A stretch of 64,000 bases of DNA from Ignavibacterium sp. (GTDB lineage Bacteria; Bacteroidota; Ignavibacteria; Ignavibacteriales; Ignavibacteriaceae), in assembly GCF_025998815.1 (NCBI RefSeq), contig NZ_AP026678.1:496001-560000 (forward strand), read 5' to 3'. Below the pieces are notes generated by a model. That model was not told where the DNA came from. It searched no databases and worked only from the letters and a program-made list of their open reading frames with translations. Numbering within the stretch: position 1 is the first letter of the stretch; every line of letters starts with the position of its first letter. The position numbers were made by a program, and so were the translations under genes. Shown one piece after another: positions 1 through 6,064 of the stretch.

Positions 1-1
1 T

Positions 2-229
2 TATAATCTTTCAATTGAAAATGTTGTACTTGGTCTTCTATTTATTGAACTAAAAAATGGATTTAAAGTCAGTTTCAGATCTAAAGGAAATATTCCTGTA
101 AATAAACTCGCATCTGAATTTGGTGGTGGAGGACACACTAACGCTGCTGGTGCCAGATTTTTTGATCATAAAATGACGGATGAGATGATAAATTCAATTC
201 TGGTTAAAGCAGTCAATTATGTCAAATAA
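2..229 (+). CDS. NrnA-type DHH/DHHA1 phosphoesterase, C-terminal part
   Basis: Only the last 75 residues are in the window; the reading frame is open from base 2 to the stop at 227-229. The glycine-rich stretch FGGGGHTNAAGA is the substrate-binding motif of the DHHA1 domain that closes bifunctional oligoribonuclease/pAp phosphatases (NrnA) and RecJ-like proteins. The short C-terminus after this motif fits NrnA better than RecJ. NrnA degrades nanoRNAs and dephosphorylates pAp in the cytoplasm. The gene is followed 14 bp later by the aminopeptidase, which has its own AAAAGGAGAG ribosome site. The DHH catalytic half lies outside the window, so the exact subfamily is inferred. Confidence 0.8.
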   Translation, partial: YNLSIENVVLGLLFIELKNGFKVSFRSKGNIPVNKLASEFGGGGHTNAAGARFFDHKMTDEMINSILVKAVNYVK

Positions 230-243
230 AAAAAGGAGAGAGA

Positions 244-1761
244 ATGTTTGAACTAAAAATAAATTTCGGTGCAAAAAAAATCTTTTATAAAAATCTCTCA
301 CTCGCTGTAAAATTTCTGGTTGATGATGGCTCGTTAAAAAAGAATGTTTCAAATATCGAAAGAATATTCAATTGCAGATTAACTGAACTTCAGAAAAATA
401 ATTTCGTTTCTAAAGAAGTTGATGAAATAAGAATTTCCAAACCATCTGGCAAACCTGATGAAATTATCCTGAAGAAGGTAAAACTTAATGATCAATTTGA
501 TGTTGATTATTTCCGGAATTATTTAACATCTCTTATTGAAAGAATTTCAAATGAACAAATAAAATATCTTCACATTACAATTCCTTCATACTCAGTCTTT
601 AAAAAATATTTTGATGATGAAGAATATTTTTACCAAACTTTTATTGAAGGTATCTATTTTGGTAATTACTCATTCGATAAGTATAAAACCGAAAAGAAAT
701 CTCTTAAGCCACTTGAAGTATTTTTCTATGCAGAAAATGAAAAGAAAGTTAAGTCGGCTATCAGTACTGCAAACAATTTGATGAACGCAGTTTATTTTGT
801 GAGAGATTTACAAAATGAACCTTCAAATGAATTAACTCCGGCTTTGCTTGCCAAACGGATTTCTTCTGAAGCTAAAAAGGTTGGAATCAAATGCACTGTA
901 TTTGATGAAAAAGAAATTGCAAAAAGAAATATGGGTGGATTGATTGCAGTAGGAAAGGGAAGTATCAACAAACCAAGATTTATTATTCTCGAATACAAAC
1001 CGGTTGTTAAAGCAGCAAAAGCAAAAAAGACGAAACAGAAAAAAATTGTTTTGGTTGGAAAAGGGATGACTTTTGATTCAGGTGGAATTTCTCTGAAACC
1101 ATCAAAGTCAATGGGTGAAATGAAAAATGATATGGCTGGTGCTTCAGTTGTTGCAGGGACTTTAATCGCTGCTGCAAAAAACAAACTGCCAATTCATCTT
1201 TTCGGTATCATTCCAACTGCTGAAAATATGCCCTCAGGCGAGGCATTCAAGCCGGGCGATGTAATCAAAACAGCATCAGGTAAAACAATTGAAGTTGATG
1301 ATACTGATGCTGAAGGAAGAGTTATTCTTGCAGATGCTCTTGACTTTGCCTCAAAGTTAAAACCTAATCAGATTATTGACCTGGCTACTTTAACAGGTGC
1401 TTGTGTCGTTGCACTTGGAGAATTTGTAGCAGGACTATTTACTAAAAATGATGAGTTAGCAGTTAATCTCTATAAAAGTGGAATGAAAACTTTTGATCGT
1501 GTTTGGCGTTTACCACTTTGGGATGATTATCATAAACTGAATGAAAGTTCAGTTGCAGATGTTAAAAATCTTGGAGGAAGATGGGGTGGCGCTATTTCCG
1601 CAGCAAAGTTTCTTGAAAATTTTGTTGATAAAAAAATTCCCTGGGCTCATCTTGACATTGCAGGACCATCAATACACAACGATTCAAGAAATTACACAAA
1701 AAAATATATGACAGGATTTGGTGTAAGATTGCTGTTCGATTATTTGAAAAGTGATTCCTGA
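244..1761 (+). CDS. pepA: Leucyl aminopeptidase, M17 family
   Basis: This is a 505-residue cytosolic metallopeptidase of the usual M17 length; it removes N-terminal amino acids from peptides. The catalytic C-terminal half shows VGKGMTFDSGG (about 271-281, metal and substrate Lys/Asp), KNDMAGA, and the family signature as DDTDAEGR (352-359). Most members have an Asn before TDAEGR where this one has Asp. The N-terminal half is divergent, as usual. There is a strong SD (AAAGGAGAGA) just before ATG 244. The last 22 bases overlap the tail of the convergent LolD-like gene, so the two transcripts end inside each other; no separate terminator is visible. Confidence 0.93.
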   Translation: MFELKINFGAKKIFYKNLSLAVKFLVDDGSLKKNVSNIERIFNCRLTELQKNNFVSKEVDEIRISKPSGKPDEIILKKVKLNDQFDVDYFRNYLTSLIERISNEQIKYLHITIPSYSVFKKYFDDEEYFYQTFIEGIYFGNYSFDKYKTEKKSLKPLEVFFYAENEKKVKSAISTANNLMNAVYFVRDLQNEPSNELTPALLAKRISSEAKKVGIKCTVFDEKEIAKRNMGGLIAVGKGSINKPRFIILEYKPVVKAAKAKKTKQKKIVLVGKGMTFDSGGISLKPSKSMGEMKNDMAGASVVAGTLIAAAKNKLPIHLFGIIPTAENMPSGEAFKPGDVIKTASGKTIEVDDTDAEGRVILADALDFASKLKPNQIIDLATLTGACVVALGEFVAGLFTKNDELAVNLYKSGMKTFDRVWRLPLWDDYHKLNESSVADVKNLGGRWGGAISAAKFLENFVDKKIPWAHLDIAGPSIHNDSRNYTKKYMTGFGVRLLFDYLKSDS

Positions 1762-2447
1762 TTTTTCAATCGTCCATCTTTAATCTCGAAAATTTTATCG
1801 GCGAGATTCATTAATTCAGGATTGTGAGTAACAATTACAAAAGTTTTATTAAAGTCGTTTTTCAATTTCAAAATCAACTGATGAATTGACTCACTGTTTT
1901 TTGAATCGAGATTCCCGGTTGGCTCATCAGCGAAAATTATTTTTGGATCATTAACTAAAGCTCTGGCAACTGCAACTCTCTGCTGCTCTCCTCCCGAAAG
2001 TTCAGCAGGTTTATGATCTTTTCGATCAATCAAACCGACTAATTCTAATAGTTCTTCCGCTCGTAAAAGCGCATCATTTAATTTTACGCCGGCAGCTAAT
2101 TTTGGAATGGCAATATTTTCAGCGGCGGTAAATTCAGGTAATAAATGATGAAACTGAAAAACAAATCCGATGTTCTTATTTCTGAAGTGGGTTAGTTTTT
2201 CATCCGAATAATTAAAAATATTTTCTGCTTCAAAAAATACTTCACCACTATCAGGTCTGTCTAATCCACTTAAGATATGTAGCAATGTTGATTTTCCAGC
2301 ACCAGAAGCTCCAACAATAACCGAAATTTTGTTTTCTTCGATTGAAAGGGAAATATCTTTAAGAACTTCCAGTTTGAATTTTTTATTGTTCTGATATGAC
2401 TTAAAAATATTTTTTGATTCTAATATTATTTTCATTTCTATTCCCAT
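1740..2447 (-). CDS. lolD: LolD-like ABC transporter ATPase
   Basis: A 235-residue ABC ATPase of the MacB/LolD/FtsE type. Visible motifs are Walker [10 protein letters not shown] (46-54), signature LSGGEQQ (150-156), Walker B IIFADEP with catalytic Glu about 175, and the switch His in IVTHNPE. LolD powers release of lipoproteins from the inner membrane to LolA. It follows two FtsX-type permeases on the same strand, giving the permease-permease-ATPase set of a Lol exporter. The ATG at 2447 overlaps the upstream permease by 10 bp. A second ATG at 2435, with GGGA just before it and 2 bp beyond the permease stop, is an equally good start. MacB-like substrate range cannot be excluded. Confidence 0.88.
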   Translation of the reverse strand: MGIEMKIILESKNIFKSYQNNKKFKLEVLKDISLSIEENKISVIVGASGAGKSTLLHILSGLDRPDSGEVFFEAENIFNYSDEKLTHFRNKNIGFVFQFHHLLPEFTAAENIAIPKLAAGVKLNDALLRAEELLELVGLIDRKDHKPAELSGGEQQRVAVARALVNDPKIIFADEPTGNLDSKNSESIHQLILKLKNDFNKTFVIVTHNPELMNLADKIFEIKDGRLKNQESLFK

Positions 2448-3667
2448 TTAATTGATTCTAAGGCATCTACTTTAGCTGCTCTTCTTGCTGGGAAAAGTGC
2501 TGCGAGAAAAGTAAGCAACATCGAGGCTCCACTTACAAAAAAGAAATCTGAAATTCTTAATTCAAGAGGTAAGCTATCAATTTTATACATTGTTGGATCT
2601 AACGGATAAATGTTGAAATTCAACTGCAGCCAGCAAACAAAATAGCCGAGCATTACGCCAAAGAATGATCCGAAAATTCCAATAAGTATTCCTTCATTTA
2701 AAAATATTTTTAGAATTGAATTCTCTGTCACTCCGAATGATTTCATTATGCCAATGTCTCTTTTCTTTTCAAGCACTGACATTGATAGCGAACCAAGAAT
2801 ATTGAAAGAAGCAACTGCAATTATTAGTGAGAGTAAAATATATGCAACCCATCTTTCAATTTGCATAACCGAATAAAGTTCTTTGTGAAAATCATACCAG
2901 GTATTAACATCAGCAATTTTCGGATCAATCATTCCGCTAAGTTTATCTTTTATTTGTTCTGATTTTGTCCTGTCGATTAATTTAATTTCATATCCTTCAA
3001 AAGATTTTCTGAAACCAAGTAATTCCTGACCAAAGGATAAATCAGTGATCGCAAGGGATTCATCATATTCATTGTTCTGAGAATTGAATATTCCTCTAAC
3101 GATAAATTTTTTAGTCAATGGAATTGAACTCTGCATTAAAACACTTTCGATATTAGCAGGAGAAACTATTGTAACAGTATCGCCTGTTACAGCTTCAAGC
3201 TTATCAGCTAATCTGATTCCAATATAAATTGAATTTTCAGGTTCACTTTCCGGATTTGATTTTGAAGATATTGTCAGCTTATCAAAATCATATAGATTAT
3301 TTATTTCATTAAACTTAACCGCTCTCAGATTAATAACTTCAGTTTTACCTCTGTTTAATGCTAATACTTTTCCAGAAACAAATGGTGAATAACTTTTAAT
3401 TTCATCTATACTTTTTATTTTTTCTTCAATTTCTGAATGAAGTAAATCAGTAGATTCAGATTTGAACACAATTCTTAGATGGGGATCCAAACTCATTAAG
3501 TAGGAAGTGACAAGACTTCCGAATCCATTGAAAACAGAAAGCACAACAATTAGTGCAGCAACACCGATTGTAATTCCTGCAATTGATAGGAATGAAATAA
3601 TCGTGATGAAGTTCAACTTGTGTCGGGATATCAAATATCTTTTCGCAATAAATTTTTCTAAATCCAT
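2438..3667 (-). CDS. LolC/LolE family ABC permease
   Basis: A 409-residue inner-membrane protein with the LolC/E layout: one N-terminal transmembrane helix (about 20-45), a large periplasmic region (about 46-270), then three C-terminal helices forming an FtsX domain. Motifs typical of the family are visible, including a conserved EKKRDIGIMKSFG loop after the second helix and a closing [16 protein letters not shown]. The start ATG overlaps the stop of the preceding permease in a TGATG arrangement, so translation is probably coupled. With its neighbour it would form the LolC/LolE heterodimer that extracts outer-membrane lipoproteins. I cannot tell which of the two corresponds to LolC. Confidence 0.88.
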   Translation of the reverse strand: MDLEKFIAKRYLISRHKLNFITIISFLSIAGITIGVAALIVVLSVFNGFGSLVTSYLMSLDPHLRIVFKSESTDLLHSEIEEKIKSIDEIKSYSPFVSGKVLALNRGKTEVINLRAVKFNEINNLYDFDKLTISSKSNPESEPENSIYIGIRLADKLEAVTGDTVTIVSPANIESVLMQSSIPLTKKFIVRGIFNSQNNEYDESLAITDLSFGQELLGFRKSFEGYEIKLIDRTKSEQIKDKLSGMIDPKIADVNTWYDFHKELYSVMQIERWVAYILLSLIIAVASFNILGSLSMSVLEKKRDIGIMKSFGVTENSILKIFLNEGILIGIFGSFFGVMLGYFVCWLQLNFNIYPLDPTMYKIDSLPLELRISDFFFVSGASMLLTFLAALFPARRAAKVDALESIKWE

Positions 3668-4881
3668 CAGTCAAACCTTAATGCTGCAACTGGGTTAATT
3701 CTTGATGAAATAATGCTCGGTATCAGCGAAGCCAAAATAGCAAGCACAATCGTTATTAAAGAAACAATAAGAAATATTTCAAACGACAAATCAAATGGAA
3801 CTTTAGTAACAAAATAAATACTTGAGGGAACTTTGATAATATTGAATTTGGTTTGAATTTCCATCAGAGCTAAAGCTAAAATATTTCCAGCTATTGTTCC
3901 AAGAATTGCAAGATAAAATCCCTGTAAAAGGAAGATTTGAATTATGTGTTTCTTTTTTGTCCCGAATGATTTAAGGATTCCGATTGAGTTTGTTCTTTCA
4001 ATTACCATCAACAGTAATGTTCCAACAATGTTGAAAACAGCAACAACAATAATAAGTCCAAGTATTATTGGAATAGGTTTTTTCTGAAGTGAAATCCAGG
4101 TAAAAATGTTTTTATGCAAATCAAAAATACTTCGGGCAAAGTAAGGGTATGTCAATTCTTTTCTCAAAAGATTTGCAAGACTATCAGCTTTTGAAATGTC
4201 ATTTAGTTTAATGTCTATTCCATTCACTTCACCTGGCATCGAAAAAAGATTCTGAGCAGAAATTAAATTTGTAAAAGCAATTGATGCATCATACTCTGCA
4301 ATTCCACTTTCAAAAATTCCTGTCACTTTGAATTTTTCAATGTTTGGCAAATTGTCCAATGAAGGAATTTGATTATTCTTTAATGCAAAGAGACTGACAT
4401 TATCACCAACTTTAATCAATAATTTATTAGCAAGAGTTTTTCCAAGTATGAGCGTATTTGAAGAATCCAAATACAGATTACCTTCAATTATATTTTCCAA
4501 AATTTTGTTTTTGTATCCTTCATTGTAAATGCCCTTTATAGTTACACCATCTTTTCTGTTTTTGAAACTTATCAGTGCGAGATTTGACAGAAATGGTGAA
4601 GCATAATCAAGATTATTTCCGCAAATAGAATCAATTTTTATTAGTGAATTATCTACTGAGGGAAGATTTGATTTAAAGCTAAAGATTTTAATGTGTGAAT
4701 CGATATCAGTTAATTTCGCCGTGAGAGTTTTCTCAAAACCCGATATAACACTTAGTGCAATAATAAGTGTGGCAACACCAAGAGCAATACCACTGATGGC
4801 AATAGTAGAAATTAAATTCAGAAACCGTGAATCACGGTTCGATTTGATATATTTTTTAAAGATAAAGTAAGATATATTCAT
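3667..4881 (-). CDS. LolC/LolE family ABC permease, first gene of the operon
   Basis: A 404-residue paralogue of the next gene with the same topology: a helix near residues 20-45, a periplasmic domain, and three helices from about 265 with an ERTNSIGILKSFG loop and a final SRINPVAALRFD. It opens a three-gene minus-strand operon (permease, permease, ATPase) whose genes overlap or abut. Two non-identical permeases with one ATPase match LolCDE rather than the single-permease LolF systems. The 160-bp gap upstream separates it from the divergent tRNA cluster and should hold its promoter; I could not assign a convincing -35/-10 pair. Confidence 0.87.
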   Translation of the reverse strand: MNISYFIFKKYIKSNRDSRFLNLISTIAISGIALGVATLIIALSVISGFEKTLTAKLTDIDSHIKIFSFKSNLPSVDNSLIKIDSICGNNLDYASPFLSNLALISFKNRKDGVTIKGIYNEGYKNKILENIIEGNLYLDSSNTLILGKTLANKLLIKVGDNVSLFALKNNQIPSLDNLPNIEKFKVTGIFESGIAEYDASIAFTNLISAQNLFSMPGEVNGIDIKLNDISKADSLANLLRKELTYPYFARSIFDLHKNIFTWISLQKKPIPIILGLIIVVAVFNIVGTLLLMVIERTNSIGILKSFGTKKKHIIQIFLLQGFYLAILGTIAGNILALALMEIQTKFNIIKVPSSIYFVTKVPFDLSFEIFLIVSLITIVLAILASLIPSIISSRINPVAALRFD

Positions 4882-4980
4882 TAAATTTTTAATGTTTAAT
4901 TCAAAATTAACTAATCAGTCAATACAATTGAAAAAAATGTGATTTCTAAAGAAAAAGAGAATTATTGGTGTACTAATTAA

Positions 4981-5012
4981 TTGTTTTTTTTAGATACTTA
5001 CTATATATTTTG
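4981..5012 (+). promoter_or_regulatory. Possible promoter of the tRNA cluster
   Basis: TTGTTT at 4981-4986, a 17-bp spacer and TATATT at 5004-5009, followed by TTG, give an acceptable sigma-70-like promoter about 30 bp before tRNA-Pro. The assignment rests on spacing and similarity only. Confidence 0.35.
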
Positions 5013-5041
5013 CTCTCAATTTTTGAAAGTTTTTTGAAATA

Positions 5042-5116
5042 CGGGGCGTAGCGCAGCCCGGTTAGCGCGCCTGCCTTGGGAGCAGGAGGTCGCAGGTTCG
5101 AATCCCGCCGCCCCGA
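5042..5116 (+). tRNA. tRNA-Pro (anticodon TGG)
   Basis: A complete cloverleaf. Acceptor CGGGGCG (5042-5048) pairs with CGCCCCG (5109-5115). The anticodon stem CCTGC/GCAGG encloses CTTGGGA, giving anticodon TGG. The T-arm GCAGG-TTCGAAT-CCCGC has the universal TTCGA loop. CCA is not encoded. It is the first of four tRNAs on this strand. The minus-strand translation of this gene is a well-known spurious protein in databases. Confidence 0.96.
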
Positions 5117-5133
5117 CTCAGCTTGAATTATAA

Positions 5134-5207
<74 letters not shown>

Positions 5208-5254
5208 CAAAATCTTGAAGTTCTTTTAATTCTGAGAGATGATAAAATCGCCAC

Positions 5255-5325
5255 AGCATCAGCCTTCAACGCTGAGGGTTAGTGGTTCTGCAAAGCATCC
5301 TTTGGAGAGTCCACTCGGGCGTACA
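5255..5325 (+). pseudogene. Truncated tRNA-Arg copy with an 18-nt T-loop insert
   Basis: It repeats the tRNA-Arg sequence from the end of the D-arm through the 3' end. The acceptor 5' strand and D-arm are missing, so no cloverleaf can form. The anticodon arm survives but its loop reads CTTCAAC, which would give TCA instead of TCT. Between C56 (5288) and G57 (5307) lies an 18-nt insert. Together with the intact gene this makes a 116-bp unit, 5191-5306, bounded at both ends by the same T-loop junction. Confidence 0.85.
5289..5306 (+). repeat. 18-nt palindrome-like insert in the tRNA-Arg copy
   Basis: TGCAAAGCATCCTTTGGA, an imperfect inverted repeat (six of seven arm pairs, CATC loop), sits exactly between T-loop positions 56 and 57. 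It matches 16 of 18 bases of the insert at 5787-5804 in a different tRNA family. Confidence 0.85.
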
Positions 5326-5361
5326 AAAATTAGAGTAGCTCTTTAGATAATGATTTTATAC

Positions 5362-5436
5362 GGTGAGTATAGCTCAGTTGGTCAGAGCACCAGGTTGTGG
5401 CCCTGGGGGTCGTGGGTTCAAGTCCCACTACTCACC
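5362..5436 (+). tRNA. tRNA-His (anticodon GTG)
   Basis: Acceptor GTGAGTA (5363-5369) pairs with TACTCAC (5429-5435). The extra G at 5362 opposite C at 5436 is the G-1:C73 identity pair of tRNA-His. Anticodon stem CCAGG/CCTGG encloses TTGTGGC, giving GTG. T-arm GTGGG-TTCAAGT-CCCAC is intact. No damaged copy of this tRNA is seen nearby. Confidence 0.95.
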
Positions 5437-5477
5437 CATTGAAACTAAATTCAATAAAAATTAGTTTTGCATTGAAA

Positions 5478-5549
5478 GGCCCCATCGTCTAGTGGTTAGG
5501 ACATCGCCCTTTCACGGCGGTAACAGGGGTTCAAATCCCCTTGGGGTCA
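5478..5549 (+). tRNA. tRNA-Glu (anticodon TTC)
   Basis: Acceptor GGCCCCA (5478-5484) pairs with TGGGGTC (5542-5548). Anticodon stem TCGCC/GGCGG encloses CTTTCAC, giving TTC. T-arm is AGGGG-TTCAAAT-CCCCT, with C56 at 5532 and A57 at 5533. An intrinsic terminator follows at once. Three truncated copies of the 3' part lie downstream. Confidence 0.95.
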
Positions 5550-5552
5550 CAA

Positions 5553-5587
5553 AATCCCGAAGATTTTTTTCTTCGGGATTTTTTTTT
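5553..5587 (+). terminator. Intrinsic terminator after tRNA-Glu
   Basis: Stem AATCCCGAAG/CTTCGGGATT with a 7-nt T-rich loop, followed by a long T run. It is the first of four related terminators in the array. Confidence 0.9.
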
Positions 5588-5626
5588 GAAGAATGCAAAC
5601 ATCTTTCAAACTCAGTTTTGTCCGAA

Positions 5627-5686
5627 CTTTCACGGCAGTAACAAGGGTTCTCCAAAGGATCCCTTGGAAAATCCCCTTGGGGTCAC
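5627..5686 (+). pseudogene. Truncated tRNA-Glu copy 1 with T-loop insert
   Basis: It starts at the anticodon loop (CTTTCACGGC) and continues to the acceptor 3' end. The 5' acceptor strand, D-arm and anticodon 5' strand are absent. GGTTC (5646-5650) is split from AAATCC (5669) by an 18-nt insert. Confidence 0.85.
5651..5668 (+). repeat. 18-nt palindrome-like insert, tRNA-Glu copy 1
   Basis: TCCAAAGGATCCCTTGGA differs by one base from a perfect 18-bp palindrome and is inserted between T-loop positions 56 and 57. Confidence 0.9.
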
Positions 5687-5688
5687 AA

Positions 5689-5723
5689 AATCCCGAAGAT
5701 TTTTTTCTTCGGGATTTTTTTTT
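5689..5723 (+). terminator. Intrinsic terminator after tRNA-Glu copy 1
   Basis: Identical to the terminator behind the intact tRNA-Glu, displaced by 136 bp: AATCCCGAAG/CTTCGGGATT plus a T run. Confidence 0.88.
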
Positions 5724-5762
5724 GAAGAATGCAAACATCTTTCAAACTCAGTTTTGTCCGAA

Positions 5763-5822
5763 CTTTCACGGCGGTAACAAGGGTTCTCCAAAGGATCCTT
5801 TGGAAAATCCCCTTGGGGTCAC
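5763..5822 (+). pseudogene. Truncated tRNA-Glu copy 2 with T-loop insert
   Basis: It has the same boundaries as copy 1, from the anticodon loop to the acceptor 3' end, with the insert after GGTTC. It keeps the original GGCGG anticodon strand, where copy 1 has GGCAG. Confidence 0.85.
5787..5804 (+). repeat. Perfect 18-bp palindrome, tRNA-Glu copy 2
   Basis: TCCAAAGGATCCTTTGGA equals its own reverse complement. As RNA it could form a 7-bp stem capped by GAUC stacked on the T-stem. It lies exactly between T-loop positions 56 and 57 and is probably closest to the ancestral form of the four inserts. Confidence 0.92.
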
Positions 5823-5826
5823 CAGT

Positions 5827-5859
5827 AATCCCGAAGAGTTTTCTCTTCGGGATTTTTTT
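5827..5859 (+). terminator. Intrinsic terminator after tRNA-Glu copy 2
   Basis: AATCCCGAAGA/TCTTCGGGATT stem followed by seven T. The stem is kept although the loop and flanks have diverged from terminators 1 and 2, which suggests selection on termination. Confidence 0.87.
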
Positions 5860-5904
5860 ATTGAGAATCCTTTCAAATTTTTGAAATATTAGAAGTGATC
5901 TAAA

Positions 5905-5962
5905 TTTCACGGCGGTAACAGGGGTTCTCCAAAGGATCCCTCGGAAAATCCCCTTGGGGTCA
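5905..5962 (+). pseudogene. Truncated tRNA-Glu copy 3 with T-loop insert
   Basis: It begins at TTTCACGGCGG in the anticodon loop and ends with the acceptor 3' strand TTGGGGTCA. The spacer before it shares little with those of copies 1 and 2, so this is the oldest or most diverged unit. Confidence 0.82.
5928..5945 (+). repeat. 18-nt decayed palindrome, tRNA-Glu copy 3
   Basis: TCCAAAGGATCCCTCGGA differs at two positions from the perfect form at 5787. Site and length of insertion are the same. Confidence 0.87.
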
Positions 5963-5967
5963 CGATT

Positions 5968-6006
5968 AATCCCGAAGAAAAATCTTTCTCTTAGGGATCT
6001 TTTTTG
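5968..6006 (+). terminator. Degenerate terminator closing the array
   Basis: AATCCCGAAGAAA faces TTTCTCTTAGGGAT before a run of T. The stem has mismatches compared with the three upstream terminators but should still fold. Confidence 0.6.
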
Positions 6007-6064
6007 TGTTTCGAACTTTAGTTAAAATGTGTTAGTTTCCTAAGGTAGAAAAACGGAGGAGGTC

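Larger units (their letters stand above)
5533..5963 (+). repeat. Tandem array of tRNA-Glu 3'-end units
   Basis: Unit 1 (5533-5668) and unit 2 (5669-5804) are each 136 bp and differ at only two positions. Unit 3 (5805-5945) is 141 bp and more diverged; a last 3' end closes the array. Each unit begins at tRNA position 57, runs through the acceptor 3' strand, an intrinsic terminator and a spacer, re-enters tRNA-Glu near the anticodon loop, reaches C56, and ends with an 18-nt palindrome-like element. The first unit supplies the 3' end of the functional tRNA-Glu. Open frames across this region are by-products of the repeats. Confidence 0.92.

Noticed and set aside
792-1184. 130-codon minus-strand open frame inside the leucyl aminopeptidase gene
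   Set aside because: Fully antisense to a strongly conserved coding region, no SD, no recognisable product.
5541-5910. Open frames on both strands in the tRNA-Glu array, with repeated amino acid blocks
   Set aside because: They only reflect the 136-bp repeats of tRNA and terminator sequence; no SD sites and no protein-like composition.
5533-5963. CRISPR array
   Set aside because: The repeats are adjacent tRNA 3' halves of 136-141 bp without variable spacers, and no cas genes are present.
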